NCBI GenBank assembly: GCA_043747745.1 | Contig: JAYTOP010000010.1 | Coordinates: 1-29,387, forward strand | Origin: SZAS-103 sp043747745 | GTDB taxonomy: Bacteria > Pseudomonadota > Gammaproteobacteria > Xanthomonadales > Xanthomonadaceae | Direction of reading: 5' to 3' | DNA length: 29,387 nucleotides | Shown: one piece after another, positions 23,018-29,387 of the stretch | Layout of the letters: every line of letters begins with the position of its first letter | How positions within the stretch are numbered: the stretch's first letter is position 1 | The notes under the pieces: model-generated | The model's input: only the letters and a program-made list of their open reading frames with translations | The model's database searches: none | Told to the model about the DNA's origin: nothing | Translations under genes and position numbers: made by a program

Positions 23018-24390
23018 GCGTCGCGACGATCGACAAGCCGGCGAGCGACAAACCCAAACGTCATGGATGGCGCGACGTGTTGCGTGGGATCACGCAGCCG
23101 AAAGTCGGGGTGATGCTGATGCTCGGCTTCGCCTCGGGCCTGCCGTTCATGCTGGTCGGCAACACCATGGGCTACTGGTTGCGCGAGGGCGGTACTGAGC
23201 TGTCCGCGATCGGCTTCCTGTCTTGGGTCGGCCTCGCCTATTCGCTGAAATTCCTGTGGGCACCGATCATCGACAAGGCCAATGTTCCATTTCTTGGCCG
23301 CTGGCTCGGTCATCGACGCGGCTGGATGGTGCTGGCGCAACTGGTGATTGCTGCGGGGTTGGCGGGAATGGCCATCCTGACACCGAAGGGCGGACTGGTC
23401 GCTTTTGCGGGGCTAGCGCTGGTCGCCGCTTTCGCTTCGGCAACCCAGGACATTGTGATCGACGCGTGGCGCATCGAAAGCGCCGAAAAGAATGGCGAGC
23501 TTGCGCTTCTCACGTCCGCGTACCAGTTGGGGTACCGCGGCGCGTTGCTGGTGACGGACGCGCTGATCCTGATCGTGGCGGCGAAGGTCGGTTGGTCGCT
23601 TTCGTATGGATTGATGGCGGTGGCCATGGGCGTCGGACTGACAGCGACCCTGCTCGCGCGCGAACCGTTCGCCTCAATGCGCGGGAGTGCGATGCCTCAT
23701 GCGTCGCTATGGACGCCACGAGGCTTGGGCGACGCGATTGCCGGTCCTTTCATTGCGTTCTTCAAGCAGCACGGCACATGGGCATTGCTCATGCTCACCG
23801 CGATCAGCCTGTACCGGATGCCGGATTTCGTGATGGGGCCAATGGCCAACCCTTTCTACGCGGACCTGCACATCGCCAAGGAAACCGTCGGGGTTGTGCG
23901 CAGCTCGTTCGGCTTGGGCGCCACGCTGGCGGGCATCGCGGTCGCCGGGTTGTTCGCGATGCGTTTCGGTGTCATCGCCACGTTGCTCGTCGGCGGCATC
24001 ATCGGCCCGGGTTCGATTCTTGCCTTCGCCTACCTTGCCCATCATGGCGCCGATGCGAATGTCTTCGCGGCAACGATGGTGATCGACAATTTCTCGCAAG
24101 GCTTTGCGGGCGTCGCCCTGATCGGCTACATGTCGAGTCTGACGAACGTCGGATACACCGCGACGCAGTACGCGCTGCTGAGCTCGTTCTATGCGCTGCC
24201 CGGCAAGCTGCTCAAGGGATTCTCGGGCATGGTGGTCGAAAAGCTTACGGCCAGCCACGGCTTGCTGGACGCTTACGCGTTGTTCTTCGTCGGAACGGCG
24301 CTGCTGGGTATTCCTGCGTTCCTGCTCTGTGTGGTGCTGGCGATGCGCAAGCCGGTGCCGATCGTTCGGCTGGAATCGCTCAGTCCATAG
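23014..24390 (+). CDS. ampG: AmpG-like MFS permease (muropeptide transporter)
   Basis: A 458-residue polytopic inner-membrane protein with about 12 hydrophobic segments. The ATG at 23014 overlaps the exonuclease stop (ATGA). The AmpG signature is clear near the start: LMLGFASGLPFMLVGNTMGYWLREGG, followed by LGLAYSLKFLWAPIIDKANVPFLGRWLGHRRGW. ATQDIVIDAWRIES comes next, then YQLGYRGALLVTDA in mid-protein, and SLTNVGYTATQYALLSSFYALPGKLLKGFSG near the end. AmpG imports GlcNAc-anhMurNAc peptides for peptidoglycan recycling. The presence of anmK and an M23 peptidase just downstream, on the other strand, fits this. Some AmpG-like proteins carry other cargo, so substrate is inferred from sequence similarity and context. 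Confidence 0.9.
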   Translation: MSVATIDKPASDKPKRHGWRDVLRGITQPKVGVMLMLGFASGLPFMLVGNTMGYWLREGGTELSAIGFLSWVGLAYSLKFLWAPIIDKANVPFLGRWLGHRRGWMVLAQLVIAAGLAGMAILTPKGGLVAFAGLALVAAFASATQDIVIDAWRIESAEKNGELALLTSAYQLGYRGALLVTDALILIVAAKVGWSLSYGLMAVAMGVGLTATLLAREPFASMRGSAMPHASLWTPRGLGDAIAGPFIAFFKQHGTWALLMLTAISLYRMPDFVMGPMANPFYADLHIAKETVGVVRSSFGLGATLAGIAVAGLFAMRFGVIATLLVGGIIGPGSILAFAYLAHHGADANVFAATMVIDNFSQGFAGVALIGYMSSLTNVGYTATQYALLSSFYALPGKLLKGFSGMVVEKLTASHGLLDAYALFFVGTALLGIPAFLLCVVLAMRKPVPIVRLESLSP

Positions 24391-24415
24391 GTAACCGCGA
24401 TACGGCCGCGTTCGA

Positions 24416-25537
24416 TCAAGCGGCGTAGATCGCACCAAGCAGTCGCGGCCCGCGCGCACCCGTCACCGAAAGGAGATTGCCGGGTTCGCCCGCAAGGCGC
24501 GCGCGCGCAAGCCACGCGAACCCCGCCGCTTCGACGAAGTCTGGGTCCAGGCCCAGCGCGGTGGTGGTGTCGACGCGCATCTCGGCGAGTTCCGCGCGCA
24601 AGGCGTTCATCAGGGCTGCGTTATGCACGCCGCCGCCGCAGGCGAATACTTCGCGCGTGCCGACGCCGTGGATGCGCAGCGCATCGGCAATGCTGCGTGC
24701 GCTGAGCGCGAGCAGGGTCGCCTGCACGTCGGCCGGCGCGATGCTCGGGGACACGTGCGCATCGAGCCAGTCCAGGTTGAACACTTCGCGGCCGGTGCTC
24801 TTCGGCGGCGCTGCGGCGAAGTAAGGATCGGCCAGCCATTCCTTCAGAAGGTCCTCGTCGATATGCCCGCTGCGCGCCCACGCACCGCCTTCATCGCGCG
24901 CCAGGCCAAGATGCCGCGTGGCCCATGCATCGAGCAGGCAATTCGCCGGACCTGTATCGAAACCAAGCACGTCGCAACCGGGGGCGAGCATGGTGAGATT
25001 GGCGATGCCGCCCAGGTTGAGGATCGCGCGCGGAATCACCGGATCGGACATCACGGCTGCATGTAGCGCCGGCAGCAGCGGCGCGCCCTGGCCTCCGGCC
25101 GCCACGTCGGCCCGTCGGAAATCCGCGATGGTCAGGATGCCGGTGCGCTCGGCGATCACGCTCGGATCGCCGATCTGCAAGGTGAACGGAAACGTGCCGT
25201 TCGGGCGATGGCAGACTGTCTGGCCATGCGAGCCGATTGCAGTGACGGCCGACGGATCAATGCCGGCTTCACGCAGCAACGCGATCGCCGCAGCCGCGAA
25301 GCATTCGCCGATCTCGACGTCGAGCCTGCCGTAGTCGTCGAGGGCGACGGATGCGCGACTCTTCGCGAGCGCGACGACGCGCGTCCGCAACGACTCGGGA
25401 TACGCATAGGTGCGTGCACAGACCAGCTTCGTGGACCCCGCGCCAAACCTCACCAGCACGGCGTCGATGCCGTCTGCGCTGGTGCCTGAGATCAGTCCGA
25501 GATACAGATCGGGTTGTTGTGCGACGCGATCAGCCAC
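24416..25537 (-). CDS. anmK: anhydro-N-acetylmuramic acid kinase
   Basis: A 373-residue sugar kinase that converts 1,6-anhydro-MurNAc and ATP to MurNAc-6-phosphate in cell-wall recycling. The start is a GTG at 25537, overlapping the end of the peptidase gene by 8 nt. YLGLISGTSADGIDAVLVRF is the ATP-phosphate loop region near residues 12-31, where relatives have SGTSMDG. IGSHGQTVCHRP, NLGGIANLT and GFDTGPANCLLDAW follow, and then the CGGGVHNAALM motif. Length is normal. Coupling to the M23 peptidase, with tyrS divergent, is a conserved gammaproteobacterial neighbourhood. Together with the adjacent AmpG-like permease it gives two consecutive muropeptide recycling steps in this window. Confidence 0.95.
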   Translation of the reverse strand: MADRVAQQPDLYLGLISGTSADGIDAVLVRFGAGSTKLVCARTYAYPESLRTRVVALAKSRASVALDDYGRLDVEIGECFAAAAIALLREAGIDPSAVTAIGSHGQTVCHRPNGTFPFTLQIGDPSVIAERTGILTIADFRRADVAAGGQGAPLLPALHAAVMSDPVIPRAILNLGGIANLTMLAPGCDVLGFDTGPANCLLDAWATRHLGLARDEGGAWARSGHIDEDLLKEWLADPYFAAAPPKSTGREVFNLDWLDAHVSPSIAPADVQATLLALSARSIADALRIHGVGTREVFACGGGVHNAALMNALRAELAEMRVDTTTALGLDPDFVEAAGFAWLARARLAGEPGNLLSVTGARGPRLLGAIYAA

Positions 25538-27026
25538 GTGAGCGCGACTTGCGCGCCGAAGCCATGATCTGGCGCTTCATCGCCCGCTTCACCGATGCCG
25601 GCTCCGCCAGGACTTTTTGCGCCAGGACCTGGTGCGTGAGCACTTGCATGCGATTGAGCTGCGCGAGCGCCGTTGCATTCTGCGCGCGGAAGCTGGCCAA
25701 CGCCTGGCCGCTCAGCGGCTCGGGCTTGGGCATCGTCACCGACAGCGGATTGCGAAACTCGCCATTGATGCGGAATTCGTAGTGCAGGTGCGGGCCGGTC
25801 GCCATCCCGGTCATGCCGACGTAGCCGATCGTCGTGCCCTGATCCACATGCGCGCCGACGTGGTATCTGCCGAACTGGGACATATGCCCATACAGCGTGG
25901 TGTAACCACGACCATGGTCGACGATGATGCAGTTGCCGTAACCGCCTTTCCAACCCTCGAACAGCACCTTGCCGTCGCCTGCGGCAACGATCGGCGTTCC
26001 CGACGGCGCGGCGTAATCGACGCCGGTGTGCTTGCGCATGTAGCCGAGGATCGGATGCATGCGTCCGGCGAGGGTGAATCCCGACGAGATGCGGGTGAAC
26101 TCCACCGGCGTGCGCATGAAGCTCTTTTTCAGCGGCGTGCCGTCGGCATCGACGTATTCGGTCTTGCCGTCCGGACGCGTGTAGCGGTACGCGAAATAGC
26201 GCTTGCCGTTGTTGTCGAAGCTCGCCGCGAGGATGTCGCCGGTGCGCACGCGCTGGCCATCGCGCCAGTAGTCCTGATAGACGACCTGGAAACTGTCGCC
26301 CGGCTGCAGGTCCTGCGCCATGTCGATATCGTAGGAAAAGACCTTGGCCATCTGGGTGACCGACGCATCGCTGAGCCCGGCGCGCGCACCGGCGTTGTAC
26401 AGCGAGCCATCGATCACGCCGCTGGTGGATTCCATCCGCGTCTCGAGCGGGCGCTGGATCGTGGTGCTGTGGATGCTGTCGGCCGCGATCTGTAGCTCGA
26501 CGCGGGTCGCGTCGTCCTTGTTGAAACGCAGCCCGCGCAATTGACCGGGCGTCGGCACATTGAAGGACAGTTCGTCGCCGTCGTGCAGGTGGGTCAGGAC
26601 TTGCTTCGCGCCGGGCTGCGCAAGAATGCGCTGCATGTCGGCGGAGGGCAGATTGAGATCGGCGAACAACGATTGCAAGGTCTGGCCCTTGTGCAGGCGC
26701 ACGAGTTGCCAGTTATCGATCGGAGTTGCGGAAGCGGGTTTCGGCGGCGTCGGCAGCGACAGCGCGAACGTCGCGCGCGATAGCTTCGGCGTGTGCATCG
26801 CGTTGCTGAAACCCGGGACGATTGCGACGACCAATGCACCCATCGTGGCGAACATGCTGGCGAGCATCCAGTGTTCGCGCGACCAGCGGCCACGGAAGTT
26901 GTCGCTTCCGGCAGCATCGATGCGTTTGATCCAGGACTTGGCCGAGCGCGCCCGGTTGGTTGCATGGATTGGCGATACGCTATCGTGCCGCTGCGTTCCG
27001 CTGTTGGAATGGGTTGGTTGATCCAT
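25530..27026 (-). CDS. M23 family metallopeptidase with OapA/LysM-like domain
   Basis: A 498-residue, membrane-anchored murein endopeptidase related to MepM/YebA. The N-terminal cytoplasmic part (1 to about 50) leads to a hydrophobic helix at about 55-75 (MLASMFATMGALVVAIVPGF). An OapA/LysM-like region at about 95-180 (NWQLVRLHKGQTLQSLFADLNLP) follows. The M23 lytic domain has HTGVDYAAPSGTPIVAAGDGKV (His and Asp metal ligands, about 331-335) and HLHYEFRING (about 412), with YGNCIIVDHGRGYTTLYGHMS between. A basic tail ends it. The ATG at 27026 is preferred; another at 27065 lies inside a possible promoter. It hydrolyses peptide cross-links to let the wall expand. anmK is coupled downstream. 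Confidence 0.92.
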   Translation of the reverse strand: MDQPTHSNSGTQRHDSVSPIHATNRARSAKSWIKRIDAAGSDNFRGRWSREHWMLASMFATMGALVVAIVPGFSNAMHTPKLSRATFALSLPTPPKPASATPIDNWQLVRLHKGQTLQSLFADLNLPSADMQRILAQPGAKQVLTHLHDGDELSFNVPTPGQLRGLRFNKDDATRVELQIAADSIHSTTIQRPLETRMESTSGVIDGSLYNAGARAGLSDASVTQMAKVFSYDIDMAQDLQPGDSFQVVYQDYWRDGQRVRTGDILAASFDNNGKRYFAYRYTRPDGKTEYVDADGTPLKKSFMRTPVEFTRISSGFTLAGRMHPILGYMRKHTGVDYAAPSGTPIVAAGDGKVLFEGWKGGYGNCIIVDHGRGYTTLYGHMSQFGRYHVGAHVDQGTTIGYVGMTGMATGPHLHYEFRINGEFRNPLSVTMPKPEPLSGQALASFRAQNATALAQLNRMQVLTHQVLAQKVLAEPASVKRAMKRQIMASARKSRSRG

Positions 27027-27103
27027 GCTTTCGAGTCCCGTGGCTGCGCGCAACCGCTGCACCATAACTTGCTCGAAAGATGTACGTCAAACCCTTGTTG
27101 CAA

Positions 27104-27132
27104 TTGACTTTTTTGCTCCGCAACAATTAACT
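27104..27132 (+). promoter_or_regulatory. candidate sigma-70 promoter of tyrS
   Basis: TTGACT at 27104-27109, a 17-nt spacer and TTAACT at 27127-27132, in an AT-rich pocket of an otherwise GC-rich divergent spacer (27027-27210). The -35 is good and the -10 is poor. On the other strand TTGACG near 27088 could serve the peptidase gene. Confidence 0.35.
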
Positions 27133-27210
27133 TCACTTTAACGTCACATGTCGCTGCGGTGACCGAATCGACATGACAAGCAGGGCTTAGCGCCCAAAAA
27201 CAGGATGATG

Positions 27211-28428
27211 ATGAGCGACTTCCAAACCAGCCTCGACCTGATCGCGCGCGGCGCGGTCGACATTCTCAAGCGCGACGAGCTTGCTGCGCGCCTCGCGCTT
27301 GGACGACCGCTGCGGGTCAAGGCCGGATTCGACCCGACCGCACCGGATCTGCACATCGGGCATACGGTGCTGCTCAACAAGATGCGTCAGTTCCAGGATC
27401 TGGGGCACACGGTGATCTTCCTGATCGGCGATTTCACCGGGATGATCGGCGACCCGACCGGCAAGAACGTGACCCGCAAGCCGCTCACGCGGGAAGATGT
27501 CGCCGCGAATGCGCGCACCTATGCCGAGCAGGTGTTCAAGGTGCTCGATCGCGGCAAGACCGAGCTGCGCTTCAACTCCGAATGGTTCGACCGGATGTCG
27601 GCCGCCGACATGATCCGCCTCGCCGCGTCGCACACCGTCGCGCGCATGCTCGAGCGCGACGACTTTGCGAAACGCTACGCATCGCAACAACCCATTGCGA
27701 TCCACGAGTTCCTGTATCCGCTCGTGCAGGGCTACGACTCGGTCGCGCTCAATGCCGACGTGGAGCTCGGCGGCACCGATCAGCGCTTCAATCTGCTGAT
27801 GGGCCGTGCGCTGCAGGAGCAGGCGGGGCAGCCGCCGCAGATCGTGTTGACGATGCCGTTGCTGGAAGGCCTCGATGGCGTCAACAAGATGTCGAAGTCG
27901 CTGGGCAACTACATCGGCATCAATGAGCCGCCGATCGACATCGTCACCAAGACGATGAAGATCGACGACGTGCTGATGTGGCGCTGGTTCGAGCTGCTGA
28001 GCTTCGAGGTGTCGATGGCCGAACTCGCACGCATGCAGGCCGAAGTCGGGGCCGGGCAACTCAATCCACGCGACGCGAAGCTGCGGCTCGCGCGTGAGCT
28101 CGCGACGCGCTTCCACGATGCCGTCGCCGCCGAGCAGGCGGTCGCGGGCTGGCATGCGGTCGTGCGCGGCGAGGGCAATACCAGCCTGCTGCCGTTGCAT
28201 GAGCTTGCGGTTCCTGCCGAGGGGCTGCGCATCGCGCCATTGCTGGTCGCGGCTGGGCTGGCGCCGAGCAACGGGGAGGCATCGCGCAAGCTCAAGGAGC
28301 GCGCGGTGCGCATCGATGGCGTGGTTATCGAGGACGCGATGCGCGTTTTCGCGTCAGGATTCGAGGGCGTGCTGCAGATCGGCAAGCGCAGCTTCGCGCG
28401 CGTCCGTCTGACGCAGGCACAGGGCTGA
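27211..28428 (+). CDS. tyrS: tyrosyl-tRNA synthetase
   Basis: A 405-residue class I synthetase charging tRNA-Tyr. Three consecutive ATGs (27205, 27208, 27211) are possible. The third is preferred because CAGG then sits 6 nt upstream. The HIGH motif is PDLHIGHTVLL (about 47-50), VELGGTDQRFNLLMGR follows, and KMSKS is intact in GVNKMSKSLGNYIG (about 226). The N-terminal FDPTAPDLH and the lack of an insertion place it with the TyrRS type found in many gammaproteobacteria rather than the E. coli TyrS type. A C-terminal S4 RNA-binding domain begins near residue 340 (PSNGEASRKLKERAVRIDGVVIED). It is divergent from the M23 peptidase gene. Confidence 0.96.
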   Translation: MSDFQTSLDLIARGAVDILKRDELAARLALGRPLRVKAGFDPTAPDLHIGHTVLLNKMRQFQDLGHTVIFLIGDFTGMIGDPTGKNVTRKPLTREDVAANARTYAEQVFKVLDRGKTELRFNSEWFDRMSAADMIRLAASHTVARMLERDDFAKRYASQQPIAIHEFLYPLVQGYDSVALNADVELGGTDQRFNLLMGRALQEQAGQPPQIVLTMPLLEGLDGVNKMSKSLGNYIGINEPPIDIVTKTMKIDDVLMWRWFELLSFEVSMAELARMQAEVGAGQLNPRDAKLRLARELATRFHDAVAAEQAVAGWHAVVRGEGNTSLLPLHELAVPAEGLRIAPLLVAAGLAPSNGEASRKLKERAVRIDGVVIEDAMRVFASGFEGVLQIGKRSFARVRLTQAQG

Positions 28429-28479
28429 GTGCGCCGCAAAAAAACTTCCGATAAGGCAGCACATTCCAATCCTCACATG

Positions 28480-28511
28480 AGCCTGAACTGAGCGGATTTA
28501 GGGTTCAGGCT
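28480..28511. terminator. hairpin terminator between tyrS and the transposase remnant
   Basis: AGCCTGAAC (28480-28488) pairs perfectly with GTTCAGGCT (28503-28511) across a 14-nt loop. It is followed on the plus strand by GCTTTATGTT, a modest T-run. The right arm includes the stop codon of the minus-strand transposase gene, so it may instead be part of the insertion-sequence end. Confidence 0.45.
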
Positions 28512-29387
28512 GCTTTATGTTGGTGGATGTGAGCGAACAGCTTCTTGCGTTCGCTGTTGAGGTGTTCTGCTGCCTGGTGGTCGGTCATCGCCATGGCGAT
28601 CTTGTCGAGGTCCTCGAGGGTGGTGCTGGGTGTCAGGTGGGAGGCCGCGTTGGGCAGCGACTTGCGCTTTTCGTAGGGCGTGTTCATGTCCTGGTAGCGG
28701 TAGCGCCGGCGTTGTCGGCCCTTGTCGTCGAGGATGACGTGGGGGAAGAAGCAGAGTCGGTGGAAGTTGATGTAGGGCGTGAGGACGTCGCAGGTGAAGC
28801 GGTTGACGGCGGCGGCGAAGCGCTGGGGGATGTGGCTGTAGCCCAGGTGTCTGCGCACGACCGAGGCGTTCTTGCTTTCGACCAGGGCGTTGTCGTTGGT
28901 GCGGCGTGCCCGGCACTTGGTGAACTGGATATGCAGCTTGTCGAGCATCGCCGCGACGCGGTGGTTGATGTACTCCGAGCCGTTGTCGGAGTGGAAGCGG
29001 CGGATGACGAACGGGAAGGTGCCCAGTGCGTGCTCGAGCACGGGAATGAGGAAGATCTCGGCGATGCGCTCGACGCTGCAGACGATCTCGGACTGGGTGA
29101 CGGCGTCGATCAGATTGATCAGGTAAACGCCCTTGATACCGTCAAAATCGCCTTGGTGGACCGAGTCCACGCGCAGGTAGCCCGGCTCGCCATCGGGCTT
29201 GGGGACAGCCCCGCTCGGCGATGGCGATTGACGTGGACCGGGTCGGCTCGATCGGCCCGCGCTGGCGTCGGTAGCCAGCGCTGGCACGCAGGTTGTACAG
29301 GTGCGCTACCCAGATGCCGGCGAGGTTCTCGAAGTCCGGCTGGCCGAAGACCTTGAAGGCGCGTTCGGCCAGCTTGCGGGTGGCCGG
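28505..29387 (-). pseudogene. DDE integrase-type transposase, frameshifted, 5' part outside window
   Basis: The C-terminal frame (28505 to about 29208) holds an rve-type integrase core. The three acidic residues appear as RVDSVHQGD, FHSDNGSEYINH and DNALVESKNASV, followed by GYSHIPQRFAAAVNRF and YINFHRLCFFP. The N-terminal part lies in another frame, read from the window edge: TRKLAERAFKVFGQPDFENLAGIWVAHLYNLRASAGYRRQRGPIEPTR. The two join cleanly (…IAERAVPKPDGEPGYLRVDS…) if one base is removed from the CCCC run at 29209-29212. The gene is therefore split by a single-base insertion, a sequencing error, or less likely programmed frameshifting. The IS family (IS481/IS3-like group) cannot be fixed from this part, and the far end is not in the window. 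Confidence 0.8.

Noticed and set aside
29209..29287. N-terminus MPALATDASAG... of the transposase frame
   Set aside because: It is an out-of-frame artefact upstream of the frameshift. The real N-terminal residues are in the neighbouring frame.

Overview
The window looks like a chromosomal segment of a GC-rich gammaproteobacterium, most likely Lysobacterales (Xanthomonadales), perhaps Rhodanobacteraceae. The grounds are the high-GC codon use, the gammaproteobacterial neighbourhoods argS-SPOR protein, radC/coaBC-dut-algC-pyrE and anmK-M23 peptidase-tyrS, an AlgC-type mutase with a long membrane N-terminus, and REP-like hairpins with a GTAG foot. The lineage is inferred from content, not from a database search.

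Layout. (1) 1-3147 is a visibly AT-richer accessory island. It holds two modules of a small cytosolic-looking ORF or ORF remnant overlapping or abutting a gene for an exported protein, resembling orphan polymorphic-toxin/immunity cassettes. Between them sits a RAYT (Y1/HUH) transposase gene flanked by inverted repeats. A solo copy of that repeat, a 9-bp triplet repeat and a 35-bp-arm hairpin follow. (2) 3148-8041, minus strand: htpG with a sigma-32-like promoter, a REP hairpin, a 53-residue membrane protein missing from simple ORF lists, an FtsN-like SPOR protein and argS. (3) 8236-10091, minus: an HD-domain protein and radC. (4) 10188-14421, plus: coaBC, with a pentapeptide minisatellite in its CoaB half, then dut and algC. 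(5) 14508-21586, minus: a DUF4124 protein, pyrE, a stand-alone CphA-like Mur ligase, cyanophycin synthetase cphA and cyanophycinase cphB. (6) 21736-24390, plus: a small membrane protein, an exonuclease III and an AmpG-like permease. (7) 24416-27026, minus: anmK and an M23 peptidase, divergent from tyrS (27211-28428, plus). (8) 28505-29387: a DDE transposase broken by a frameshift and cut by the window edge.

How the genes work together. cphB, cphA and the Mur ligase form a cyanophycin (multi-L-arginyl-poly-L-aspartate) storage module: CphA makes the polymer and CphB cleaves it to beta-Asp-Arg dipeptide. The role of the CphA-like Mur ligase, whose start lies 2 nt after the cphA stop, is not established and is the most interesting open question here. 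AmpG, AnmK and the M23 peptidase belong to peptidoglycan turnover and muropeptide recycling. CoaBC, Dut, AlgC and PyrE are housekeeping cofactor, nucleotide and sugar-phosphate enzymes.
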